From a virus, in IMG/VR virus record IMGVR_UViG_3300040960_002449, positions 1 through 40,467 of that record: a stretch of 40,467 nucleotides of DNA. One strand, given 5' to 3'. Of the stretch, positions 13,710-21,042 are shown piece after piece (position 1 is the first letter of the stretch; each line of letters starts with the position of its first letter). Both the position numbers and the translations under genes were made by a program. The notes beneath the pieces are model-generated. The model searched no databases. It worked only from the letters and a program-made list of their open reading frames with translations, and was not told the origin of the DNA.

Positions 13710-14541
13710 TTAGATGTTTCCAACTTTCTCCACTAGTTATTGAGTAGATAGTTCTAACTTTTACATTAAACATTTTAGCAATTTTTGTTTGTTTATAAAC
13801 TTTATTTTTATATAATCTTCTTATCTCTAACACATCTTTTTCGGTTAACTTAGCACTTGGGTGTTTTTCACCAGTGGACCTCTCACTAATTTTCTTTAAG
13901 CTATCTTCTGTGTGTTTCTTACCATACATCCCATTCTTTTCACCACTATTTTTTTCGGAAATTATTTTTTTTGTTTCTTCACTATGTTTTTCTTTACCTC
14001 TTTGACTATCACCTATAGATTTTTTATGTTCTTCCGTTAATTTTTTACCTAATGTAAATGTATTACCTTTCATTCTTTCTCTTAATTTATTAATATGTTT
14101 TTGACTATGAATTTTTTTACCTAATGTAAATGTATTACCTTTCATTCTTTCTCTTATTTTATTAATACGTTCTTCACTATATTTATGTTCTTTATGATAT
14201 TCTTTAAGTCTATCACTGATTTTTTTTCGTATTATATTACTACAAAAACTAACCCCTTCACCACCATCAGTCATATTGGTTAAATTAAAACCCCATGATT
14301 TAAATAGGTATATGTAAAAAGATTCCCAAAACTGCCAATTTTCTTCCACCTCGTCAATAATTTCCATTATTGGGGTGTTATTTTTAGTTATTAATCCATT
14401 AACCCAATTGTTTTTATACGTATTTTTCTTATAAGATTCTTTGATATGTCCTTTTAATCTATCAGAAGGATTTTTCGTCTTGCCGACATACCTAATTTCA
14501 TTAGTAATTGGGTCTGAAAGAGTATATATAAATGTCATCAT
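13705..14541 (-). CDS. GIY-YIG homing endonuclease with NUMOD repeats
   Basis: The product is 278 aa. The N-terminal GIY-YIG nuclease shows FIYTLSDP (4-11), RYVGKTKNPSDRLKGHI (17-33), and a Glu in FWESFYIYLF (around 71-80). The middle is a DNA-binding linker of NUMOD3-type units: ERMKGNTFTLGKK occurs twice exactly, followed by KKLTEEHKKSIGDSQRGK and NGMYGKKHTEDS. The C-terminus (LTEKDVLEIRRLYKNK...QTKIAKMFNVKVRTIYSI) is a helix-turn-helix of IENR/NUMOD1 type. Such enzymes nick a specific site and promote their own copying. It stands free between two HNH sequences. The ATG is doubled; I use the first. A late-type element ends 4 bases before it. Confidence 0.9.
   Translation of the reverse strand: MMTFIYTLSDPITNEIRYVGKTKNPSDRLKGHIKESYKKNTYKNNWVNGLITKNNTPIMEIIDEVEENWQFWESFYIYLFKSWGFNLTNMTDGGEGVSFCSNIIRKKISDRLKEYHKEHKYSEERINKIRERMKGNTFTLGKKIHSQKHINKLRERMKGNTFTLGKKLTEEHKKSIGDSQRGKEKHSEETKKIISEKNSGEKNGMYGKKHTEDSLKKISERSTGEKHPSAKLTEKDVLEIRRLYKNKVYKQTKIAKMFNVKVRTIYSITSGESWKHLK
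14041..14156 (-). repeat. 72-bp-period direct repeat inside the GIY-YIG gene
   Basis: Bases 14041-14084 recur exactly at 14113-14156. They encode the duplicated motif RERMKGNTFTLGKK, so the linker has grown by one 24-residue NUMOD3 unit, apparently recently as the third bases are also conserved. Confidence 0.8.
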
Positions 14542-14545
14542 ATTA

Positions 14546-14553
14546 ATAAATAT
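14546..14553 (-). promoter_or_regulatory. late-type promoter element, minus strand
   Basis: Minus-strand ATATTTAT lies 4 bases before the GIY-YIG ATG, so the endonuclease is probably expressed with late genes. Confidence 0.45.
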
Positions 14554-14571
14554 TATAATGTGGTGTAAGTG

Positions 14572-14988
14572 TTAATATTTTTTTGATTTTTTAATCATTT
14601 CTTTTAAAATATGTGGTTCTACTTTACAACCCTTGTCTATATTTTCTTTATAATATATAAATTGTAAATTTTTAATATCACCAATTAATTCCGGAGGAAT
14701 ATTATTATAGTACCCGACTGAAATGCTACAAATATGATCCAAATGGTGGTTTTTCCACCCTCTTTTATCAGAATTCTCTAAAATATGTAACGGTTGTTGT
14801 TCTGTAACTTCCCAAACCATAGCGTAATATAATCTTTTATCTAAATCTTTGATATTTTTGATTTTTTGTCTGATTTTTGGGTATTTTTTACAGATTTTAC
14901 GTATTTGAGTGTAGATTTTAGCGTTTCTGGAGGTAATTTTAGACGTTTTTACCCCCTTTTTTCTGTTTTTTGGTGGTATTTTACCCAT
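14572..14988 (-). CDS. HNH homing endonuclease
   Basis: The product is 138 aa. The first 60 residues are very basic (KNRKKGVKTSKITSRNAK), suited to DNA binding. The HNH core is HHLDHICSISVGYYNNIPPE at about 81-100 followed by GDIKNLQFIYYKENIDKG, that is the D-H-I...N-L-Q...N-x-x-K layout of phage HNH enzymes. It lies 30 bases upstream of the GIY-YIG gene on the same strand, and a C-terminal fragment of a related HNH gene lies beyond that. The start ATG at 14988 gives a clean basic N-terminus. Likely a selfish element. Confidence 0.8.
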   Translation of the reverse strand: MGKIPPKNRKKGVKTSKITSRNAKIYTQIRKICKKYPKIRQKIKNIKDLDKRLYYAMVWEVTEQQPLHILENSDKRGWKNHHLDHICSISVGYYNNIPPELIGDIKNLQFIYYKENIDKGCKVEPHILKEMIKKSKKY

Positions 14989-15046
14989 TTTCCTTAGTTT
15001 TATTATCTATAAACTAAAAGTTTTTCGTTATTCTACACTTTTTTTA

Positions 15047-15065
15047 ATAAATATAGGATATTTAT
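15047..15065. promoter_or_regulatory. paired divergent late-type promoter elements
   Basis: Minus-strand ATATTTAT (15054-15047) faces the HNH gene and plus-strand ATATTTAT (15058-15065) faces the gene at 15083, with 3 bases between them, separating the endonuclease island from the OmpA-like gene. Confidence 0.45.
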
Positions 15066-15082
15066 TAATAAAATATTTTACA

Positions 15083-16360
15083 ATGAGAAAAAATAAACCA
15101 CAAAATTTAAATGAACAGTTAAGTCGAATGAAAAGACTTATGAAATTTGATATTGGAGAACATTCACATGATAAGTTAACAGAACAAGAATATAAGAAAA
15201 TTGTTACGGAACAAGAAAATACCAATTTACCTATGAGGGCAAAACAAGACGCATTGCGGAATCAAAAACTATATGGGTATAATATATTTTCAAGACTTTA
15301 TGGAAAACCAGAACCATTAAAAGTTAATCCCCCAAAAGTACAGGCGATATATTATGATAATATGGTTACAATAGAAAATGGATCTAAAAATTCTGATCAA
15401 TTAAAACAACAATTAGATATAGTTATTAAGAATTTACTTGCTACCCCAGGATTTAAAGCGGAAAATGTAATAATGCACATTCAAGGCGCAGCAAATAATT
15501 TAGCACCAACTATAACTCCAGGTGGTAATGCGTCTTCCTTAGATCACCCAGATTCACAACCATTCGGTGGTATCAATGTCAGTGATGAAAAAAACCATAA
15601 TGCGGGAAATTTATATTTGGCTGAAAAAAGGGCCGAATCTGTAAAAAAATATATAGAGGAAAAAATACCAGGTATTACAATAACAACATCAGGTAAAGTT
15701 ATGCCTGGAGAATCAGAAGAGGAGAAATTTATTTTATTAAGTGCAAAGTACAAAGACACTGCCAGATACCCACAAGAAACGGGAGAGCCTAAAATTTCTG
15801 TGGAAATTGGTTTACAAATTAAAACAGGTAAAGAATTAGGTGTAGAAAAAGAAACTAAAATGGGTGGGTCAGTATATTCTCAAGACCCAGATAAAAAATA
15901 CTATTTAGGTCGGAGAACAATAAAAATAACACCAGCGGGTAGCAGTGTACCGATAACCCTATCTTATTTTTGGCACGGAAGTATGGGTGATAATCCATTC
16001 GCATCAGGAGAAAATACTACTGGGGTTGGCGGATCCACTCAAAGACAAGGAGGATGGACAGGTATTAGCACAGGTAGATTATCGACAGGCCCATGGAAAA
16101 ATTTAGACAATACAGAATCTAAAGTTACAACGGCACTAGCAACTAGTGGTTATTTTACGGATAGGGCAGAGGCAAAAAAACTATTAGACATGTTTAAAGA
16201 TGGTACTAACGAAACAGTGCAAAATATGAGTAATGTTAATAATTTTGAGACTTTGGTGAAAACTTTGGGTGTTGGTAATCCGTCTTTTGATTTAGGTTTA
16301 GCCCTGAATAATAAGGCTTATTTATTTGATTACATTAATGGTACCGTCACTGGTGGTTAA
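15083..16360 (+). CDS. tagged OmpA-like protein, cassette 2
   Basis: The product is 425 aa. The N-terminus PQNLNEQLSRMKRLMKFDIG, then HSHDKLTEQEYKKIVTEQ, is shared with the gene at 21043 (PQNINEELSRMKKLMSFKMG) and has cleavage motifs KLTE and KIVTE at about residues 34 and 43. Residues 128-200 look OmpA-like: VIMHIQGAANN, an acidic/His insert, then NLYLAEKRAESVKKYIEEKIPG and ITITTSGKVMPGESEEE. The C-terminal half is G/S/T-rich (GGSTQRQGGWTGIST) and predicted beta. It is convergent with a secreted CAP-like gene across a shared bidirectional terminator. Peptidoglycan binding is inferred from the fold resemblance only. Confidence 0.62.
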   Translation: MRKNKPQNLNEQLSRMKRLMKFDIGEHSHDKLTEQEYKKIVTEQENTNLPMRAKQDALRNQKLYGYNIFSRLYGKPEPLKVNPPKVQAIYYDNMVTIENGSKNSDQLKQQLDIVIKNLLATPGFKAENVIMHIQGAANNLAPTITPGGNASSLDHPDSQPFGGINVSDEKNHNAGNLYLAEKRAESVKKYIEEKIPGITITTSGKVMPGESEEEKFILLSAKYKDTARYPQETGEPKISVEIGLQIKTGKELGVEKETKMGGSVYSQDPDKKYYLGRRTIKITPAGSSVPITLSYFWHGSMGDNPFASGENTTGVGGSTQRQGGWTGISTGRLSTGPWKNLDNTESKVTTALATSGYFTDRAEAKKLLDMFKDGTNETVQNMSNVNNFETLVKTLGVGNPSFDLGLALNNKAYLFDYINGTVTGG

Positions 16361-16371
16361 TATATGGTATA

Positions 16372-16398
16372 AAAAAGGGGGTTAAAGTCCCCCTTTTT
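16372..16398. terminator. bidirectional terminator between convergent genes
   Basis: AAAAAGGGGG (16372-16381) and CCCCCTTTTT (16389-16398) form a 10-bp stem with a 7-base loop, giving a T-tract on both strands. The loop holds the TAA stop of the minus-strand CAP-like gene. Confidence 0.85.
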
Positions 16399-16999
16399 CT
16401 TTTTTATAGTCATCTGTGTATTGACCTACTATTACTGTTATGTACATTCCTGATACTTCGGCACCTTCTTCCTCATCATTTAGGAAATCAATTACAACAT
16501 ATATACAATCCCACTTTACATTTGTTAAATCACTCCAGTGGTTTTTTGAGTTTTTAAAAAGTTTAATAAAGTGATCACTACAAGAGTTAAATGTTGCGGG
16601 ATTATACACCTGCGTTATACTAATTACCCCAGTTCCGATATCCTCACTTAAATCTTCAATTTTATCTCTGTCCAACATGTTTAATCTTGAATTAAGGAAT
16701 CGTTTTTCCTCCATACCCTCAACGTCTTCATCCTCCCAGTGAGTCAGTTTACCCAATTTTCTCATATAAAGAGCGTGATGATCACCTGCTGGTGCTAATA
16801 AAGTATCAAACACCAATGGTTTTCTACCCATCTTAACTCTTTCTTTATTGAGTTTCTCAATAAATAATTGTTCACAGTAAGTAGATGATTCTTTACTGAG
16901 ATCTGGAATGTAATCAGTCGGTTTAAAGTTTTGTGTAAAACCATTTAAAGAAATTAATACTGTTACTAATGTTGTTAAGATTATTTTAATTGTTTTCAT
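16382..16999 (-). CDS. secreted degenerate CAP-like protein, cassette 2
   Basis: The product is 205 aa. A signal peptide (MKTIKIILTTLVTVLISLN, then GFTQ) is followed by a region aligning with the CAP gene at 4587: FIEKLNKERVKMGRKPLVFDTLLAPAGDHHALYMRK against LINDYRVENGLEPFIVDTLL...NRHAKWMAE. SEDIGTG corresponds to the G-E-N segment, but Glu/Asn are not kept, and SKNHWSDL replaces S-P-H-K-R-N. Some CAP cavity residues are therefore lost. It carries a host-type promoter and its leader (AACAACAATT before the ATG) resembles that of the gene at 22519. Extracytoplasmic location is predicted; function unknown. Confidence 0.7.
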   Translation of the reverse strand: MKTIKIILTTLVTVLISLNGFTQNFKPTDYIPDLSKESSTYCEQLFIEKLNKERVKMGRKPLVFDTLLAPAGDHHALYMRKLGKLTHWEDEDVEGMEEKRFLNSRLNMLDRDKIEDLSEDIGTGVISITQVYNPATFNSCSDHFIKLFKNSKNHWSDLTNVKWDCIYVVIDFLNDEEEGAEVSGMYITVIVGQYTDDYKKEKGGL

Positions 17000-17023
17000 A
17001 ATTGTTGTTTTTAATTTATACTA

Positions 17024-17054
17024 TAAAGATAAGTAAAAAGTTTTAATTGGCAAT
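17024..17054 (-). promoter_or_regulatory. host-type promoter of the CAP-like gene, cassette 2
   Basis: The minus strand reads ATTG (17054-17051), 19 bases, TATCTTTA (17031-17024): one mismatch in each element. The leader to the ATG at 16999 is about 20 bases. Confidence 0.5.
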
Positions 17055-17087
17055 GATCTTTTCTGTATTTTTTTTTATTATTCCTTA

Positions 17088-17095
17088 ATATTTAT
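17088..17095 (+). promoter_or_regulatory. late-type promoter element
   Basis: ATATTTAT followed by TAATAAATTAA, ending 16 bases before the ATG at 17112. Confidence 0.5.
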
Positions 17096-17111
17096 TAATA
17101 AATTAATTATA

Positions 17112-18458
17112 ATGAAGAGAATAATCATTACAGAGAGTCAATATAGGCATATATTAAATAATAGACATTTATTGACTGAAGCGGAAACTGAAACATTTAG
17201 TTTTACTTCTGAGTTTCCTGATAATATAGCATTTCCTGTAAAAGATGGGGTTAGTTTCGATACGTTTGGTGAAGTTCCTTTAACATCACTTAACCCAAAA
17301 CTACAAACTTTTATAACCTCACTAAAAAATGCAATGGCTAATAATAAGATTCCAATAGATAGTGTAACAATACAAAGTGGGGCATCACCCAAAGGAGCGA
17401 CTCTTGATGTCCCTAAAGGAACTAGTTTTACACAAGATATAGTTAAGAAATCTTATTATGATAGTGGTAAAGTTAATGTTAACAATAAAGTAATCGCAAA
17501 AAATAGAGGTGAAGCCTTAAAAACTATTCTAACAAGAGAAATTAAACAGTTAGAAGGTAAAATTAAAGTTGACCCTAGTTTAACAGAAAAAAAGGTAACA
17601 TTAACTATACCTGCGGGTATATTAGCCAACCCAGAAACTGAAAAAGATTATAAACCAAAAAATACTCCTTTTAGCAAAGATAAAATAATAAAAGTCAACG
17701 TATGTAATGCTAATATAGAAGCCACAGGTAGTTACGGAACTGCAAATAATAACTATTTAGCGGACATGATAGTTTTAGATATGAAACCAGACTTCACTTC
17801 TAATATGGTTTTAACATATAATACGTATTTGTTACCTGATAAATTCGCAGTATATAGGAGACCTTCTGGATCTGGTGATTATACAGAATTAGTTATAGAT
17901 ACTAAAGGGTACGTTTCAACATCAACACTAAATGAAAAAGACAAAATAGGGTATCAAAACCAATTAAGTGGATACATAAAGGGGGCTAAACTAATACAAG
18001 GTAAAAGTAATAGTACTTTATCTTTTACAAAAGAGGCAAATTATGACTATGCAATTAAAATATACGCACCTTTTGGTGGTACCCAGTGGTCAGCCAAACT
18101 GACATGTTCTGAACAAAAACAACAAGCTGGTTTTAATTGGGATCAGGACTGGAAGAAATCTGAGAAATTGGTTTTTGACAAAAAAGGTAACCCTAAAAAT
18201 ATAAATGATGGTATACGTTATGGTGATATTGTTGTTGTTGGGGAGATTGATAAGACAGGTAAAAAAGGAAAAATTAAAGGGTATAGTGGTTATTTAAATG
18301 TTGGTTTAGTTAATGGTTATGCACTTAGATGTGAACAAGGTACTAAGAGTTGTTCTTCATACGTACAAATTAGACATATTGATGGTGGTCAAAGCGGTGC
18401 TAGATCAATGAATGCAGATAAAATAAAAACCAATTTCGGTATAAGTAACGTGGCATAA
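17112..18458 (+). CDS. tagged OmpA-like protein without a CAP partner
   Basis: The product is 448 aa. The tag MKRIIITESQYRHIL is followed at residue 23 by LLTE/A. Residues 85-170 resemble the OmpA-like stretch of the cassette proteins: VTIQSGASPKG, an insert, then AKNRGEALKTILTREIKQLEGK and a beta strand (KKVTLTIPAG). The central region (190-330) is predicted beta, and the end has a separate small domain (GIRYGDIVVVGEIDKTGKKGKIKGYSG) with three cysteines. Unlike the other three paralogues it lacks the LSRMKRLM segment and has no convergent CAP gene; a 31-aa tagged micro-protein follows 3 bases later. Confidence 0.6.
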   Translation: MKRIIITESQYRHILNNRHLLTEAETETFSFTSEFPDNIAFPVKDGVSFDTFGEVPLTSLNPKLQTFITSLKNAMANNKIPIDSVTIQSGASPKGATLDVPKGTSFTQDIVKKSYYDSGKVNVNNKVIAKNRGEALKTILTREIKQLEGKIKVDPSLTEKKVTLTIPAGILANPETEKDYKPKNTPFSKDKIIKVNVCNANIEATGSYGTANNNYLADMIVLDMKPDFTSNMVLTYNTYLLPDKFAVYRRPSGSGDYTELVIDTKGYVSTSTLNEKDKIGYQNQLSGYIKGAKLIQGKSNSTLSFTKEANYDYAIKIYAPFGGTQWSAKLTCSEQKQQAGFNWDQDWKKSEKLVFDKKGNPKNINDGIRYGDIVVVGEIDKTGKKGKIKGYSGYLNVGLVNGYALRCEQGTKSCSSYVQIRHIDGGQSGARSMNADKIKTNFGISNVA

Positions 18459-18461
18459 ATC

Positions 18462-18557
18462 ATGAGAAATACAATTAGAAGAATATTAAGAGAGGAAACA
18501 CTAAGAGAACAGTGGTTTGAGGAGATTGGTAAACAAGTTGCTAAAGGAACAGTATAA
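18462..18557 (+). CDS. tagged micro-protein, 31 aa
   Basis: The ATG at 18462 opens a 31-codon frame starting MRNTIRRILREETLREQW. The first 11 residues are the RI-type tag with an L-R-E site, so cleavage would leave a peptide of only about 20 residues. It starts 3 bases after the OmpA-like stop and is probably co-transcribed. The match of the tag to the gene at 10330 (MKRLIRKILKE) is what supports this short frame as real. Confidence 0.6.
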   Translation: MRNTIRRILREETLREQWFEEIGKQVAKGTV

Positions 18558-18584
18558 TTTTAATTTTTTAATTGATTTTTTCAT

Positions 18585-18611
18585 ATATTTATTATAAAAT
18601 AATATATTTAT
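18585..18611 (+). promoter_or_regulatory. two tandem late-type promoter elements
   Basis: ATATTTAT at 18585-18592 and again at 18604-18611, with the second only 4 bases from the lysozyme ATG at 18616. The first would give a normal leader, the second a leaderless mRNA. Confidence 0.5.
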
Positions 18612-18615
18612 AAAT

Positions 18616-19167
18616 ATGAAAATTATAATTACTGAAAATCAATTAAAAAGATTAATAATTGAAAGTGACAATAGAAGTGATGGTACTAAATTAATTGCCA
18701 GTCAAAATTTTTGGGACTGGTTAAGGTGGCATGAGGGTAGCCTAACCGAAAAAGGCGAACCGTTATTAAAGGCGTATAAAGATACGGGAGGTGTTTGGAC
18801 TATTGGGTATGGTCACACAGGTGAAGAGGCGTATAAGGGTAACGTAATATCTAAAAGTAGGGCAAATGAATTATTTATCGAGGACGTAAATGAGGCTGCA
18901 AAATGTGTAAAAAGATTTTTAAATTCTTGGAAGAAAAAAAATCATGAAGGATATAAACTTAAATTGAATGAATATGAATCACTCATTTCATTAGTTTTTA
19001 ATAGTGGATGTGAGGGAGTGAGAACATCTGATTTCATTCAAAAACTTAAAAAAGGTGAATATGATGATGCAGCACAACTAATTAAAACTTATAAATCAAA
19101 AGGATTAAAAAATAGACGTAATGTAGAATACGAGTTATTCAAAAACGGTAACTACATTAAGGATTGA
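18616..19167 (+). CDS. tagged GH24 lysozyme
   Basis: The product is 183 aa. MKIIITENQLKRLIIES is the shared tag with an L-I-I-E site at residue 16; no signal peptide is present. The rest is a phage-type lysozyme (muramidase): WLRWHEG places the catalytic Glu at 40, LLKAYKDTGGVWTIGYGHTG places Thr at 68, and YESLISLVFNSG and the C-terminal RRNVEYELF are family-typical. It cuts the glycan strand of peptidoglycan. An ordinary endolysin does not need a capsid tag, so this copy is more likely a virion lysozyme for DNA entry. The alternative, that it is the lysis enzyme and the tag is incidental, cannot be excluded. Confidence 0.88.
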   Translation: MKIIITENQLKRLIIESDNRSDGTKLIASQNFWDWLRWHEGSLTEKGEPLLKAYKDTGGVWTIGYGHTGEEAYKGNVISKSRANELFIEDVNEAAKCVKRFLNSWKKKNHEGYKLKLNEYESLISLVFNSGCEGVRTSDFIQKLKKGEYDDAAQLIKTYKSKGLKNRRNVEYELFKNGNYIKD

Positions 19168-19186
19168 ATTTTTTAATAAAAACGAT

Positions 19187-19194
19187 ATATTTAT
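19187..19194 (+). promoter_or_regulatory. late-type promoter element
   Basis: ATATTTAT followed by ATAATAAAAAC, 17 bases before the ATG at 19212. Confidence 0.5.
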
Positions 19195-19211
19195 ATAATA
19201 AAAACTAAATT

Positions 19212-20855
19212 ATGAAATACATTATATCTGAAAATCAATATAAGATATTACTAAAAGAAGATAGAGTAGAATTCTTAAGAAATCAAAACGTAATAGATCA
19301 GGAAACTTTAGATCAGGCAGTAGAAGGTGAAAATGAAAGAGAAGATGAAAGACCAGAAGGTGGTGGTAGACCTAGAGGGATTACTGTTGAACCTATTGAG
19401 AATCATGAAGGTATTGATATCGCCTATATTGTTACAAATAGAAGAGGTAGACAATCAATAAAATTATCCCCAGAAATATTTCAAGACATCGTAGATGCGG
19501 ATCCATCGAACAATAAACAATATGTTCAGTGGATGATTAAAGTATTTATGAATCACATTAAAGAAAATGATATTGAACAAGCGGTTAGATTTTTAGCGGA
19601 GGATTTACCTGAGGCGAATGAATTCTTAGATGTCTTTGACAAAGTTAAGAACAAAAAAGTATTTAAAAGAAGTGCACCTAATAGACCTAACGCACCTCAA
19701 GACGTAAGAGACATTAACCAATATAATGATCTAGCACATTTATATTCAGTAGTTAGTCCATTTATTGGTGTTGGGGATGATGAGGAAGATGGTGGTGGTG
19801 AAAGTAAACTTTATAAGAGTTTAAAAAAATTCATTGACTTAGGTGAGGCTAGGTTAGCATATAGGGACAATGATGTATTAGTTTATACACCATTAACAAT
19901 AGATTCTAGTTGTGAACCTTTAGGTAATTTAGCGTCTTGGTGTACTAGAAGGGCAGGTAACAGTTATTTTGACAGTTATAGAAGAAATAATCCTAAACCA
20001 GATGGGACACTCTCTGATTATTATGTAATTATGCCTAAAAAACTTTTTGATGGTGATGATGAAGGTGGGTTGTATCCATTACAATTCCATTTTGAATCTA
20101 ATCAGTTACACGATAAAAATAATTCATCTATAGACAGAAGTGGTCAATTAGATAGTGTTTTAAGTAGATTCTCAGGACTTAAAGATTTCTTTAAAAAGGA
20201 ATTAGGGGCATTAGTGGAGATGGACGTAAGAAAAGGAACAGGACTTATGGATAGTCCATATATAAAATATTTAAATAGGTTTGGTGGTTCTGCGAAAGAT
20301 CATATAAGTGGTGAAGCATATGAAGAAGGTGTTAAGAACATTCAGAGGTTAGCTTCAGAACAAACTGTACCACTAAAACAAAACAAATACTTAAATTGGT
20401 TAATTTCTAATGTGGGTGATGTGAACATTACTGAATATTTAGATAAAGATAATCTTGAAATGGCAGATTTCACAGATATGAAGATTAAAGAATTACCAGA
20501 TTTATCAGAATTTAAAAAATTAACTCACATAGTTGCGACAAATTGTGATATTAATAAATTCCCACCTGTAGATTATTTACCTGCAGACTCATTAACAATG
20601 TTATCTATAGGTAATAATAATATAGAGGAAATACCTGGAGAGGGTTATGAAAAATTAAAAAGATTATTCGCAATATCCGCTGGAGGTAACCCAATTAAGA
20701 AAGTTAATACCGAAACATTAAAGAGAATGTGTACTAGCAATGATGGAGCATTTGTTAGACTTTCTTTTGATCCTAGTGGGTTAGAAGGTGAAAATAAAGA
20801 AGAATTCTACAAAACTAAAGAAGAGTTTTGTAGTGGAGTAATGTGGTCAATATAA
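19212..20855 (+). CDS. tagged protein with a C-terminal leucine-rich-repeat region
   Basis: The product is 547 aa. The tag is MKYIISENQYKILLKE/D, cleaved at 16 if processed. Residues 20-60 are charged and low-complexity. A central domain (about 200-330) includes LGNLASWCTRRAGNSYFDSY, DYYVIMPKKLF and YPLQFHFESNQLHDKNN, a W-C-T...Y-x-V-I...Q-x-H/F-E arrangement I associate with recurrent proteins of large phages, without a known role. The last 130 residues have leucine-rich repeats: IKELPDLSEFKKLTHIVATN, LTMLSIGNNNIEEIP and LKRLFAISAGGNPIKKV. Such repeats bind proteins. A delivered host-binding effector is one possibility; this is inference. Confidence 0.65.
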   Translation: MKYIISENQYKILLKEDRVEFLRNQNVIDQETLDQAVEGENEREDERPEGGGRPRGITVEPIENHEGIDIAYIVTNRRGRQSIKLSPEIFQDIVDADPSNNKQYVQWMIKVFMNHIKENDIEQAVRFLAEDLPEANEFLDVFDKVKNKKVFKRSAPNRPNAPQDVRDINQYNDLAHLYSVVSPFIGVGDDEEDGGGESKLYKSLKKFIDLGEARLAYRDNDVLVYTPLTIDSSCEPLGNLASWCTRRAGNSYFDSYRRNNPKPDGTLSDYYVIMPKKLFDGDDEGGLYPLQFHFESNQLHDKNNSSIDRSGQLDSVLSRFSGLKDFFKKELGALVEMDVRKGTGLMDSPYIKYLNRFGGSAKDHISGEAYEEGVKNIQRLASEQTVPLKQNKYLNWLISNVGDVNITEYLDKDNLEMADFTDMKIKELPDLSEFKKLTHIVATNCDINKFPPVDYLPADSLTMLSIGNNNIEEIPGEGYEKLKRLFAISAGGNPIKKVNTETLKRMCTSNDGAFVRLSFDPSGLEGENKEEFYKTKEEFCSGVMWSI

Positions 20856-20877
20856 CAATAGAATAAAAATTAATAAA

Positions 20878-21030
20878 ATGAGAAGAGGTAAAAAAACAAT
20901 TAGACTTACAGAATCAGAAATGGTTGAGATGATCGAAAGAATCGTTAACGAAGTAAAAAGAGAAAAGAGAAATCAAATTTCTGAATCTCGTAGAAGAGGT
21001 GTAACATCCAGAAGAAGTAATAGAAGATAA
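20878..21030 (+). CDS. tagged basic micro-protein, 50 aa
   Basis: The ATG at 20878 opens a 50-codon frame: MRRGKKTIRLTESEMVEMIE, then RIVNEVKREKRNQISESRRR and an R/S-rich tail. The L-T-E-S...R-I-V-N-E consensus ends at residue 25, and a second I-x-E site (ISE) follows at about 36. The C-terminal 15 residues are almost only Arg, Ser and Asn. After processing it would be a very basic, DNA-binding-like peptide. It lies between the repeat protein and the OmpA-like gene at 21043, with 12 bases to the latter, which also starts with MRRGK. Confidence 0.65.
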   Translation: MRRGKKTIRLTESEMVEMIERIVNEVKREKRNQISESRRRGVTSRRSNRR

Positions 21031-21042
21031 AAATCTACTATA

